Assembly: GCF_012933655.1 (NCBI RefSeq)
Contig: NZ_JABBJJ010000027.1
Coordinates: 1-64,000 of the forward strand
DNA: 64,000 nucleotides
Reading direction: 5' to 3'
DNA from: Pyxidicoccus fallax
Lineage (GTDB): Bacteria; Myxococcota; Myxococcia; Myxococcales; Myxococcaceae
Shown here: piece after piece, positions 7,163-16,615 of the stretch
Position numbering within the stretch: position 1 is the stretch's first letter
Layout of the letters: each line of letters begins with the position of its first letter
Translations under genes and position numbers: made by a program
The notes under the pieces: generated by a model
What the model saw: the letters and a program-made list of their open reading frames with translations, nothing else
What the model was told of the DNA's origin: nothing
Database searches by the model: none

Positions 7163-10100
7163 ATGGCGATGACTCCCGAAGAGAAGCGGGCACGGCTGGC
7201 GCGGTTGCTGCGCGAGAAGGCCCGCCGTCCCCGGCGTGCGCCTGCCTCGTTCTCCCAGGAGCGCATGTGGTTCCTGGAGCAGTGGAACCCGGGCAGCGCC
7301 CTCTTCAACATGCCCGTGGTGGTGCGCCTGACGGGCGAGCTCCACCTGGAGGCGCTGAAGCGCGGCCTCCAGCACCTCGTGGACCGGCACGAGGCGCTGC
7401 GCACCACGCTCGGGGTGGAGGAGGGGCTCCCCGTCCAGTGCATCGCCCCGGCGCTGGAGGCGCCGCTGGAGGTGGTGGAGGAACAGGAGGCGCGGGCCTG
7501 GGAGCGCGTGTCCGTCGAGGCGCGGCGGCCGTTCGACGTGGAGCACGGGCCGCTCTCGCGAAACGTGCTGCTGCGGCTGGCTCCGGACGCGCACCTGCTC
7601 CTCGTCAACACGCACCACCTCGTCACCGACGCGTGGTCCCTGGGCGTGCTCGTTCGCGAGCTGGCCGCCGTGTACGAGGCCTTCGTCGAGGGGCGTCCCT
7701 CGCCGCTCACGCCGTTGCCGCTCCAGTACGCGGACTACGCGGCGTGGCAGCGGGAGTGGCTGCGGGGGCCGGTGCTGGAGGAGCAGCTGTCCTGGTGGTG
7801 TTCCCAACTGGACCCCACGTCCCGCCTGGAGCTGCCCACGGACAAGCCCCGGCCCGCGGTGCTCGGCTCGCGCGGTGAGCGGCAGGTGCGCTTCCTGTCC
7901 CCGGCGCTCACCGAGTCCCTCAAGGCCCTGGGCCAGCGCGAGGGGAAGACGCTCTTCGTCGTGCTGCTGGCCGCCTTCAAGGCGCTCCTGTACCGCTACA
8001 CGGGGCAGATGGACCTGACGGTCGGCTCGCTCATCGCGGGCCGCAACCGCGCGGACCTGGAGGGCCTCATCGGGCTGTTCATCAACGCCCTGGCCCTGCG
8101 CACCCGGCTGACGGGCGAGACGTCCTTCCGCGAGCTGCTGGGCGCCGTGCACGAGACGACGCTCCAGGCCTACGCGCGCCAGGACGTGCCCTTCGAGAAG
8201 GTGGTGGAGGCGCTCAAGGTGCAGCGCGACTCCAGCCACCTGCCGGTGTTCCAGGTGATGCTCGTCCTGCAGAACGCGCCCCTGCCGCCGCTGAAGGCGC
8301 GGGGGCTGGTGATGGACGCGCTGCCCGTCGACACGAAGACGACGAAGCACGACCTGACGCTGTATGCGCTGGAGCTGCCCCAGGGACTGCGGCTCAGCGC
8401 GGAGTACAGCACGGACCTGTTCGAGGCCCCGACGATGGCGCGCCTCCTGGGCCACCTGGAGACGCTGCTGGCCGGCGCCGTCGAGGACCCGGACCGGCGC
8501 CTCGCCGAGCTGCCGGTGTTGACGGCGCCGGAGAGAGACCAGCTCCTTCGCGATTGGAGCGGCCCTCGGGCCGACCTCCCGCGTGACGCCTGCATCCACA
8601 CGCTCATCGAGGCCCAGGTCCGGCACACGCCCGACGCAGTGGCGCTCACCTTCGAGGGCACGAGCCTCACCTACGCGGAGCTGGACGCGCGCGCGAACCA
8701 GCTCGCATGGCACCTGCGCTCGCTGGGCGTGGGCCCGGAGGTGCGTGTCGGCCTGTGCCTGGAGCGCTCGCTGGAGATGGTGGTGGCCCTGCTGGCCACG
8801 CTGAAGGCCGGCGGTGCCTATGTGCCGCTGGACCCGGCATACCCCGCCCAGCGACTGACGTGGATGCTGGAGGACGCGCGGCCCGCGGTGCTGCTCGCGC
8901 AGGAGCGGCTGTTGCCGCGGCTTCCTCCGCACGAGGCCCGGGTGGTGCTCGTGGACTCGCGGTGGGACGCGGTGGCCGAGCACCCGCGGCACGCGCCGCC
9001 GCCCACGGCGCATCCGGGCGGCCTCGCGTACGTCATCTTCACCTCGGGCAGCACGGGGCGTCCCAAGGGGGCGATGAACGAGCATGGCCCCGTGGTCAAC
9101 CGGCTGCTGTGGATGCAGCGCGAGTACGGGCTGACGGCGGCGGACACGGTGCTGCAGAAGACGCCGTTCAGCTTCGACGTGTCCGTCTGGGAGTTCTTCT
9201 GGCCGCTGATGGTGGGCGCGCGGCTGGTGGTGGCGAAGCCCGGCGGGCACCAGGAACCGGCGTACCTCGCGCGGCTCATCGCGGAAGAGGGTGTCACCAC
9301 GCTGCACTTCGTGCCCTCCATGCTCCAGGTGTTCCTGGAGGAGCCGGGGCTGGAGCGCTGCGCGTCGCTGAAGCGCGTGGTGTGCAGCGGCGAGGCCCTG
9401 CCGCTGGACCTGGCCGAGCGCTGCCTGAAGCGGCTGCCCGGCGCGGGCCTGCACAACCTCTACGGCCCCACCGAGGCGGCGGTGGACGTCACCTATTACG
9501 CGTGCGTGCCCGGCGAGCCGCGCCGCTCGGTGCCCATTGGCCGGCCCGTGGCGAACACCCAGATTCGACTGCTGGATGTGAATCTGCTGCCGGTGCCCAT
9601 AGGCGTCTCGGGCGAGCTGTTCATCGGCGGCGTGCAGGTGGGGCGCGGCTACCTGGGCCGGCCGGAGCTGACGGCGGAGCGCTTCATCCCGGACCCCTTC
9701 AGCGACACGCCGGGCGCGCGGTTGTACCGCACCGGCGACGTGGCGCGCTGGCTGCCGGACGGCGCCATCGAGTACCTGGGCCGCGCCGACTTCCAGGTGA
9801 AGGTGCGCGGCCTGCGCATCGAGCTGGGGGAAATCGAGGCCGTACTGGAGCAGCACCCGTCCGTGCGGCAGGCGGTGGTGGTGGCGCGCGCGGACGGAGG
9901 CGGCGACAAGCGGCTGGTGGCCTACGTCGTGGGACGGGGCGAGGCCGTGGACCCCGAGGCGCTGCGGGCGCTGATGCAGGCGAAGCTGCCCGAGTACATG
10001 GTGCCCTCGGCCTTGATGGTGCTGGAGGCGCTGCCGCTCAGCCCCAACGGCAAGGTGGACCGCAAGGCCCTGCCCGCGCCGGAGCTGGAGCGCGCGAGAG

Positions 10101-13100
10101 AGGGCCACGTGGCCCCCGCGACGCCCACCGAGGTGGAGGTGGCCGCGCTCTTCGGCGAGCTGCTCGGCGTGGAGCGCGTGGGTGCGCGGGACGACCTCTT
10201 CAAGCTGGGGGGCAACTCGCTGATGGCCACGCGGGTCCTCGCGCGGCTGCGCGCTCGCTTCGGCGTGGAGCTGCCGCTGCGCACGCTCTTCCAGCACTCC
10301 ACCGTTCAGCAGGTGGCGCGGCTGGTGGACGAGGCCCGAGCCAGCGTGGCGCCCGTGCCGGAGCGAGCCGCCACTCCAGAGCAGCGGCGGCGCCTGCCCG
10401 TCGTTCCCCTGCGCGCCGATGCGCTGCCCCCGGAGCTGGACACGCCCGCGTCCTTGGAGGCACCGCTCACCGAGGAGGAACGTCACCGTCTGCTGGTGGA
10501 GTGGAACGACACGGCCGCGGACTTCCCCCGAGAGCTGTGCCTGCACCAGCTCGTGGAGGCCCAGGCCCGGAAGACGCCCGATGCGGTGGCGGTGGTGGCG
10601 GGCCCCACGCGCCTCACCTATGCGGAGCTGGAGGCGCGGGCCAATCGCCTCGCATGGCGCCTGCGCTCGCTGGGCGTGGGTCCGGAGGTGCGCGTCGGTC
10701 TGTGCGTGGAGCGCACGGCGGACATGGTGGTGGGGATGCTCGGCATCCTCAAGGCGGGCGGCGCCTACGTTCCGCTGGACCCTACGTACCCCCGGGAGCG
10801 GCTGGCCTTCCTGCTGGAGGACGCGCAAGGGCCCGCGCTCGTCGCGCACTCGCACCTGCTCTCGGCGCTGCCGCCGCACACGGCCACGGCGGTGTGCCTG
10901 GACACGGAGTCGCTGGAGTCCCTGCCCGCGACGCCGCCTCCGGCTCCGACGCTGCCGGAGAACATCGCGTACCTCATCTACACGTCGGGCAGCACGGGCC
11001 GTCCCAAGGGCGTGGCCATTCCGCACCGGGCCACCGTCGCGTTCCTCTCGTGGGCGCACGGTGTGTTCACCGACGACGAGCTGCGCGGCGTGCTGGCGGG
11101 CACCTCGCTCAACTTCGACCTCTCCGTGTTCGAGGTCTTCGCCCCGCTGAGCCGAGGTGGCGCCGTCATCGTCGCGCGAGACGCGCTGGCGCTGGCGGAA
11201 CTGCCCCACGCGTCGGAGGTCACCCTGGTCAACACGGTGCCCTCGGCCATGGCGCAGTTGCTGCGGCTGGGCGCGCTGCCCGCCTCGGTGTGCACCGTCA
11301 ACCTCGCGGGGGAGCCGCTCCCGGCGCCGCTGGCGCGGGACGTGTACGAGGTGCCCACGGTGCGGCGCCTCTACAACCTCTATGGCCCGTCCGAGGACAC
11401 CACCTACTCCACCTTCTCGCTGGTGAAGGCCGGGCAGCCGCCGCACATCGGCCGGCCCATCTCCAACACCCGCGCCTACGTGCTGGACGAGCACCTGCGG
11501 CCGGTGCGCGTGGGCGCTCCCGGAGAGCTGTACCTCGCGGGACAGGGGCTGGCGCGGGGCTACCTCCACCGTCCAGAGCTCACCGCCGAGCGCTTCCTGC
11601 CGGACCCCTTCGGCCCGCCGGGCTCGCGCATGTACCGGACGGGAGACCGGGTGCGCTACCGGCCAACGGGCGAGCTGGACTACCTGGGCCGCAACGACTT
11701 CCAGGTGAAGGTGCGCGGCTTCCGCATCGAGCTGGGCGAGGTGGAGGCCCGGCTCCAGGCGCTGCCCGATGTCCGTGAGGCGGTGGTGGTGGCGCGGGAT
11801 GACGGCCCGGGAGGCCAGCGCCTCGTGGCGTACGCGGCGGGGCAGGGGCTCGATGCCGACACGCTGCGCGAGGGACTGCGCGCCACGCTGCCCGGGTACA
11901 TGGTGCCCTCGGCCTTCGTGGTGCTGGACGCGCTGCCGCGCAACGCCAACGGCAAGGTGGACCGCAAGGCGTTGCCCGTGCCCGCCGTCGAGCGCGCCAG
12001 CCTCCGTCCCTACGAGGCCCCGCGCACGGCCACCGAGGAGCTGCTGTCGGGACTGTGGCGTCAGGTGCTCGGCCTGGAGCGCGTGGGCGTGAAGGACCAC
12101 TTCTTCGAGCTGGGCGGCCACTCGCTGCTGGCCACGCAGGTGGTGGCGCGGCTGCGCACGGCGCTGCGGACGGAGGTGCCCCTGCAGGCCTTCTTCGAGG
12201 CGCCCACGCTGGAGGCATTGGCCGAGCGGGTGGACGCCGCGCGCGGTGACACCGAGGCCACGCCCGTGGTGCCTCCGCTGCTGCCGGTGCCGAGGACGGC
12301 GAACGCGCTGCCGGTGTCCTTCGCGCAGCAGCGCCTGTGGCTGCTGGACCGGCTGGAGCCGGGAAGCACCGCGTACACCATCCTCGCGGCGCTGCGCCTC
12401 CAGGGGACGCTGAACGTGCGCGCGCTGGTGCTCGCCTTCCATGCGCTGCTCGCGCGGCACGAGAGCCTGCGCACCGTCTTCGGCGAGGACGCGCAGGGGC
12501 CGACGCAGGTCATCCTCCCGCCCGGGCCGCCGGACATGGGGCTGGTGGACCTGCGGGGGCTCCCCGAGTCGGAGCGTGAGGCCGAGGCGCACGCGCTCGC
12601 GGAGGACGAGGCCCGGCGGCCGTTCGATCTCGCGCGAGGCCCGCTGGTGCGCGCCCTGCTGGCGCGGCTGGGCGAGGGGCACCACCTGATGGTGGTGTCG
12701 ATGCACCACATCATCTCGGATGGCTGGTCCTCGGCGGTGCTCATCCGCGAGCTGTCCGCGCTCTACGAGGCCTTCGCGCGCGGAGAGGAGCCCCGCCTGC
12801 CACCCCTGCCCGCGCAGTACGCGGACTACGCGGTGTGGCAGCGCCAGTGGCTGAAGGGCGAGGTGGTGGAGTCGCAGCTCGGCTGGTGGAAGCAGCAGCT
12901 CGCCGGGGCGCCCTCGCTGCTGGAGCTGCCCACGGACAAGCCTCGCCCGGAGGTGCTCTCGCCGAGAGGCGGCCGCGTGCCGGTGCGGTTGGGCGAGCCG
13001 GTCTCCACGGCGTTGAAGGCCCTGTGTCACCGCGTGGGGGTCACGCCGTTCATGGCCCTGCTGGCGGGCTTCGTGGGGCTGCTGGCGCACGAGTCGGGGC

Positions 13101-14515
13101 AGCAGGACGTGCTGGTGGGCTCGCCCGTCGCGGGCCGCGGCCTCCCGGAGCTGGAGGGGCTCATCGGCTTCTTCGTCAACACGCTGGCGCTGCGCACGCG
13201 GCTGCACGGCAACCCGAGCTTCCGCGAGCTGCTGGGCCGCGTGCGCGAGGTGACGCTCGGAGCGTATGCGCACCAGGACGTGCCCTTCGAGCGCGTGGTG
13301 GAGGCGGTGCAGCCGCAACGAGGGCCGGACCGCTCACCGCTGTTCCAGGTCATGTTCGTGCTGCAGAACGCGCCGTGGGCGCAACCCATGGGGCCGGGGC
13401 TGTCCATGCGGTTCGAGGACGTGGAGCGGCACTCGGCGAAGTTCGACCTGACGCTGGCGCTGTGGGAGACGGAGGAGGGGTTCTCCGGCTCGCTGGAGTA
13501 CGCGAGTGACTTGTTCGAGCGCACCACGGCGGCGCGGCTGGCGGAGCGCCTGCGCGGCCTGCTGGCGTGGGCGGTGGCGCATCCGGAGGAGCCGCTGTCC
13601 CGGCTGGACCTGGCGCCCAACGTGAGAGACCTGCTCGTGCCGTTCCAGTCCGGGGGCTCGCGTCCGCCCCTCTTCTGCGTCCACGCGGTGGGCGGCACCG
13701 TGTCGAACTACACCGAGCTGGTCCGCCACCTGGGCTCCGAGCACACCTTCATCGGCGTGCAGGCACGCGGGCTGGAGGGCGAGCAGCCCCCGCTGGAGTC
13801 CATCGAGGCGATGGCGGCGCTCTACGTGGAGGCCGTGCGCACCGTGCAGCCCCAGGGCCCGTACCGGCTGGGGGGCTGGTCCCTGGGAGGGGTCATCGCC
13901 TTCGAGATGGCGCGCCTGCTCCACGAGGCAGGGGAGGTGGTGGAGCCGCTCATCCTCATCGAGCCGAGCCCCACGTCGTACGCGCAGGGCACGCGCGTGG
14001 AGGAGTCCGCGACGCTGGAGGGCCTGTTCGCGCTGAACCTGGCGCGCACGCTGGGGCTGCCCGTGGCGCCCGAGGACGTGCAGCGGATGGATGACGGCCC
14101 GGCGCTCTTGAAGCACCTGCTGGAGAGGGGCCGCCGCGCGGGCGTCTTCGGACCCGAGGTGGGGCTGGCGCGGCTCCAGTCGCTCCAGCGCGTCTTCATC
14201 TCCTGCGCGCGCGCCCTGCATCAGCACGTGCTGCGTCCCCTGGCGCTCCCGGTCATCCTGCTGCGAGGCACGGAGGCGGAGGTGGGCGAGGCCCACGTGC
14301 CCGACCGTGGCTGGGCGGCGCTCGCCTCCGAGGTGGACATCGTGGAGGTGTCCGGGGACCACTACACGGTGCTGCATGCGCCGCACGTGGAGACGCTGGC
14401 CAGCGCGCTGACCCGCGTGCTGGAGGGCTCCCCCATGCGGGACTCGGCTGGGCTGGAGGGCCCTCCGCCGAGGAACGAGGTGGGCGGGCGGTCCAGGAAG
14501 CGCACCTCGCGGTAG
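7163..14515 (+). CDS. Non-ribosomal peptide synthetase, C-A(Ser)-T-A(Ala)-T-C-TE
   Basis: 2,450 residues. C1 begins near 26 with active-site 'HHLVTDAW' near 151 (HHxxxDA instead of the usual HHxxxDG). A1 spans about 490-1000; its pocket reads D-V-W-H-V-S-L-V-D-K, close to the EntF serine code. T1 'LGGNSL' is near 1014. A2 starts near 1145; its pocket reads D-L-F-N-N-A-L-T-Y-K, which I recall as the alanine code of McyA. T2 'LGGHSL' is near 1649, C2 'HHIISDGW' near 1848, and a thioesterase with 'GWSLGG' near 2237. No C domain separates T1 from A2, and no carrier lies between C2 and TE. Start ATG 7163 follows 'GAGGCAGGTGGA'. The gene belongs with the two tRNA-dependent transferases upstream. 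The product would contain Ser and Ala residues, but order and release mode are open. Confidence 0.93.
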   Translation: MAMTPEEKRARLARLLREKARRPRRAPASFSQERMWFLEQWNPGSALFNMPVVVRLTGELHLEALKRGLQHLVDRHEALRTTLGVEEGLPVQCIAPALEAPLEVVEEQEARAWERVSVEARRPFDVEHGPLSRNVLLRLAPDAHLLLVNTHHLVTDAWSLGVLVRELAAVYEAFVEGRPSPLTPLPLQYADYAAWQREWLRGPVLEEQLSWWCSQLDPTSRLELPTDKPRPAVLGSRGERQVRFLSPALTESLKALGQREGKTLFVVLLAAFKALLYRYTGQMDLTVGSLIAGRNRADLEGLIGLFINALALRTRLTGETSFRELLGAVHETTLQAYARQDVPFEKVVEALKVQRDSSHLPVFQVMLVLQNAPLPPLKARGLVMDALPVDTKTTKHDLTLYALELPQGLRLSAEYSTDLFEAPTMARLLGHLETLLAGAVEDPDRRLAELPVLTAPERDQLLRDWSGPRADLPRDACIHTLIEAQVRHTPDAVALTFEGTSLTYAELDARANQLAWHLRSLGVGPEVRVGLCLERSLEMVVALLATLKAGGAYVPLDPAYPAQRLTWMLEDARPAVLLAQERLLPRLPPHEARVVLVDSRWDAVAEHPRHAPPPTAHPGGLAYVIFTSGSTGRPKGAMNEHGPVVNRLLWMQREYGLTAADTVLQKTPFSFDVSVWEFFWPLMVGARLVVAKPGGHQEPAYLARLIAEEGVTTLHFVPSMLQVFLEEPGLERCASLKRVVCSGEALPLDLAERCLKRLPGAGLHNLYGPTEAAVDVTYYACVPGEPRRSVPIGRPVANTQIRLLDVNLLPVPIGVSGELFIGGVQVGRGYLGRPELTAERFIPDPFSDTPGARLYRTGDVARWLPDGAIEYLGRADFQVKVRGLRIELGEIEAVLEQHPSVRQAVVVARADGGGDKRLVAYVVGRGEAVDPEALRALMQAKLPEYMVPSALMVLEALPLSPNGKVDRKALPAPELERAREGHVAPATPTEVEVAALFGELLGVERVGARDDLFKLGGNSLMATRVLARLRARFGVELPLRTLFQHSTVQQVARLVDEARASVAPVPERAATPEQRRRLPVVPLRADALPPELDTPASLEAPLTEEERHRLLVEWNDTAADFPRELCLHQLVEAQARKTPDAVAVVAGPTRLTYAELEARANRLAWRLRSLGVGPEVRVGLCVERTADMVVGMLGILKAGGAYVPLDPTYPRERLAFLLEDAQGPALVAHSHLLSALPPHTATAVCLDTESLESLPATPPPAPTLPENIAYLIYTSGSTGRPKGVAIPHRATVAFLSWAHGVFTDDELRGVLAGTSLNFDLSVFEVFAPLSRGGAVIVARDALALAELPHASEVTLVNTVPSAMAQLLRLGALPASVCTVNLAGEPLPAPLARDVYEVPTVRRLYNLYGPSEDTTYSTFSLVKAGQPPHIGRPISNTRAYVLDEHLRPVRVGAPGELYLAGQGLARGYLHRPELTAERFLPDPFGPPGSRMYRTGDRVRYRPTGELDYLGRNDFQVKVRGFRIELGEVEARLQALPDVREAVVVARDDGPGGQRLVAYAAGQGLDADTLREGLRATLPGYMVPSAFVVLDALPRNANGKVDRKALPVPAVERASLRPYEAPRTATEELLSGLWRQVLGLERVGVKDHFFELGGHSLLATQVVARLRTALRTEVPLQAFFEAPTLEALAERVDAARGDTEATPVVPPLLPVPRTANALPVSFAQQRLWLLDRLEPGSTAYTILAALRLQGTLNVRALVLAFHALLARHESLRTVFGEDAQGPTQVILPPGPPDMGLVDLRGLPESEREAEAHALAEDEARRPFDLARGPLVRALLARLGEGHHLMVVSMHHIISDGWSSAVLIRELSALYEAFARGEEPRLPPLPAQYADYAVWQRQWLKGEVVESQLGWWKQQLAGAPSLLELPTDKPRPEVLSPRGGRVPVRLGEPVSTALKALCHRVGVTPFMALLAGFVGLLAHESGQQDVLVGSPVAGRGLPELEGLIGFFVNTLALRTRLHGNPSFRELLGRVREVTLGAYAHQDVPFERVVEAVQPQRGPDRSPLFQVMFVLQNAPWAQPMGPGLSMRFEDVERHSAKFDLTLALWETEEGFSGSLEYASDLFERTTAARLAERLRGLLAWAVAHPEEPLSRLDLAPNVRDLLVPFQSGGSRPPLFCVHAVGGTVSNYTELVRHLGSEHTFIGVQARGLEGEQPPLESIEAMAALYVEAVRTVQPQGPYRLGGWSLGGVIAFEMARLLHEAGEVVEPLILIEPSPTSYAQGTRVEESATLEGLFALNLARTLGLPVAPEDVQRMDDGPALLKHLLERGRRAGVFGPEVGLARLQSLQRVFISCARALHQHVLRPLALPVILLRGTEAEVGEAHVPDRGWAALASEVDIVEVSGDHYTVLHAPHVETLASALTRVLEGSPMRDSAGLEGPPPRNEVGGRSRKRTSR

Positions 14516-14652
14516 TGGGGACGGACGCGGAGGGCCGGCCTCTGGACCGCGATGGGGCGGCGTCCGCTCGCCGGCCCACCGGGCTGTCGGTGGTGGAGCC
14601 GGAGCACTCCGGGGAGTTGGGCGCACGGGGGCTCGGCACTAGAGTCGGGCGG

Positions 14653-15912
14653 GTGAGCGCCCCCCATGAACTGGAGCGCGTCCGCCGCAAGGTGGAGGCG
14701 GGCGAAGTCCTCGGCGACGCGGAGCTGGCGCTGCTGCGCGAGGCGGCCCGGCACACCCCGGGCCCCACGCTGCGGTTGGCGGTGGCCCACGCCCTCATCA
14801 ACGCGGGCGCGGAGCGCGAGGCCCTGCCGCTGCTGGAGGCCCTCCGGCGCGACTTCCCCCGCGACGTGCCCGTGCGCCTGGGGCTGGCGCGGGCGCTGCT
14901 GGGCTTGGAGCGGCACGGCGACGCGGAGGCGCTGCTGCGCGAGCTGCAGGCCCAGGAGCCGGACGACCCGGAGGTCCTCAAGGTGCTCGCCGTGCTCGGC
15001 CTGCGGCGCGGCGAAGCCGACAAGGCCCGCGCGTATATAAAGGATGCGCTGGCCAGGGACCCCTTCGACGCCGAGGCGCGGCTGCTGAAGGAGGAGCTGG
15101 AAGCCGCCGACCTGCCACCGCCACCCGCGCACCGCGAGGAGGTGCTGCGCCCGGAGTTCACCACCGCGCTCACCGCCGCGCTCGCTCGTGCCCGGGTGGC
15201 CTTCCGGCGTCAGGGGAAGGACCTGCTGGTGAAGCTCGCCAGCGGTGGAGTGGGGCGCGTGGACGTGGGCTCGCTGTACGCGGCCTGGCGTGAGTCCCCG
15301 GGCACCGAGAGTCTCACCGCGTACGTGGATGCACTGGCGGCGCGGCTGGGCGGGCTCTCCTCGGGATTGGCCACGGAGGACGCGGCGCTGGAGTCCCGGC
15401 TGCGCCCGGTGCTGCGGCCGGCGGACTTCTCGGCCCGGGCGGTGGGCGCGCTGCACCGGCCGGGGCCCGCGGGCCTGGAGGTCTTCTACGTGCTGGAGGA
15501 CGCGGACTTCGTGCGCTACCTGCCGGAGGCCGCGCTCGCTCCGGCGGGGCTGACGGCGGCGGCGGTGGACGCGGCGGCGTGGCGCAACCTGGAGGCGCAT
15601 CCCGCGCCGGTGCGGCCTGTCCTCATCGACAAGGGCGAGGTGCGGTTGGCGGAGGCGTTCTCCGGCCTGTGGGCGGTGGCGGAGGGCGACGGCCATGACG
15701 GCGCGCGCCTGCTCACCCGGGCGCAGTGGAGCGAGCTGGCGCGAGTCGCCGGTAACGAGCCACTGCGCGTGTCACTGGGCCGCAGGGAGCTGGCGCTCGT
15801 GTGCCGCGAGTCGGACGCCTCCGCGCGCGAGGCGCTGGAGCGGCTGGTGCTCGCGCCGGACGGAATCGCCGGCGTCTTTCGGCTCACCGCCGAGGGACTC
15901 TCCGCCGCGTGA
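14653..15912 (+). CDS. TPR-repeat and DUF1444-like protein
   Basis: 419 residues from GTG 14653; a GTG overlapping the NRPS stop at 14515 is in frame but gives a poor extension. Residues about 1-150 are helical repeats of TPR type ('ALPLLEALRRDFPRDVPVRL', 'LLRELQAQEPDDPEVL'). From about residue 160 a DUF1444-like region follows ('EFTTALTAALARARVAFRR', later 'FYVLEDADFVRYLPEAAL'). DUF1444 has no assigned biochemical role. It lies 137 bp after the NRPS on the same strand but shows no clear link to peptide synthesis, so I place it outside the cluster. Confidence 0.65.
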   Translation: MSAPHELERVRRKVEAGEVLGDAELALLREAARHTPGPTLRLAVAHALINAGAEREALPLLEALRRDFPRDVPVRLGLARALLGLERHGDAEALLRELQAQEPDDPEVLKVLAVLGLRRGEADKARAYIKDALARDPFDAEARLLKEELEAADLPPPPAHREEVLRPEFTTALTAALARARVAFRRQGKDLLVKLASGGVGRVDVGSLYAAWRESPGTESLTAYVDALAARLGGLSSGLATEDAALESRLRPVLRPADFSARAVGALHRPGPAGLEVFYVLEDADFVRYLPEAALAPAGLTAAAVDAAAWRNLEAHPAPVRPVLIDKGEVRLAEAFSGLWAVAEGDGHDGARLLTRAQWSELARVAGNEPLRVSLGRRELALVCRESDASAREALERLVLAPDGIAGVFRLTAEGLSAA

Positions 15913-15918
15913 GCCCGG

Positions 15919-16533
15919 TCAGCCCGCGGTGGCCGTGGGCAGGCTGTTCACGAAGAGCACCTCGCGGTAGCCGAGGGTGAGCAGCAGCGAGCGTAGCGCG
16001 CGCTCCGCGGAGTCCCGGGCGCGCTGCTTGAGGCGGGCATCGGCGCGCACCTCCTGCTCGAAGGCCACGCGGGCCTTCTCCAGCAACTGCGCCGTCTGCG
16101 CGCTGTCCAGGTTGGAGTCGATGACCTCGGTCTCCCCCGGACGCAGCTCCACCTTCACCTCCATTGGCGGCAGCACCACGTACACGCGGGTGCCGGAGAC
16201 CTGGAGGTGCGTCGCATCGAAGCGCTGGAAGTCGAACCCCAGGCGCGCGTCCGCGAAGACGATGGCGCGGCCATGCGGGTTCTCGATGGCGTAGCGCGCC
16301 CAGTTGAGCACGTCCTTCCACAGGGCATCCGTGGCCTGGGGCTCGGGCGTGAAGGTCACCTTCTTGTAGAGCGCCACGTCGAGCGTCTCCAGCCGGGCCA
16401 CGTCGCGCATCTGCTGCACCACGGACGGGGTGTCCGGGAAGGAAGGAGGCGGAGGCCGGAGGAGCAGCCAGGCGCCCAGTGCGCCAAGCACGCCACCCAG
16501 GAGGACAGTCAGGACTCGCGAGAGGTGCGCCAT
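15919..16533 (-). CDS. DUF4230-like membrane-anchored protein
   Basis: 204 residues starting at ATG 16533. One N-terminal membrane segment ('VLTVLLGGVLGALGAWLLL', residues about 7-25) is followed by a soluble domain with 'ARLETLDVALYKKVTF', 'LPPMEVKVELRPGETEVIDS' and C-terminal 'LLLTLGYREVLFV'. This matches DUF4230, a family of anchored extracytoplasmic proteins of unknown function. It converges on the TPR/DUF1444 gene with a 6 bp gap and is divergent from the oxygenase gene. Family is likely; role unknown. Confidence 0.7.
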   Translation of the reverse strand: MAHLSRVLTVLLGGVLGALGAWLLLRPPPPSFPDTPSVVQQMRDVARLETLDVALYKKVTFTPEPQATDALWKDVLNWARYAIENPHGRAIVFADARLGFDFQRFDATHLQVSGTRVYVVLPPMEVKVELRPGETEVIDSNLDSAQTAQLLEKARVAFEQEVRADARLKQRARDSAERALRSLLLTLGYREVLFVNSLPTATAG

Positions 16534-16615
16534 GAGGGCAGTGTACCTCCTTCCCTGGAGCGGACGTCTGGGGCACGGTGCGCGGGTGTAAGCGCGGTGT
16601 GTCGAGGAGGAAGCA

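Noticed and set aside
3465-7710. Long minus-strand open frames opposite the FemAB-DHHA1 genes
   Set aside because: Same reason: stop-poor antisense frames in high-GC DNA. The plus strand carries recognisable GNAT and DHHA1 domains.
6896-13318. Very long open frame (over 2,100 codons) on the minus strand opposite the NRPS
   Set aside because: The product is His/Arg/Gln/Leu-rich low-complexity sequence with no domains; it is the antisense shadow of a GC-rich coding gene.
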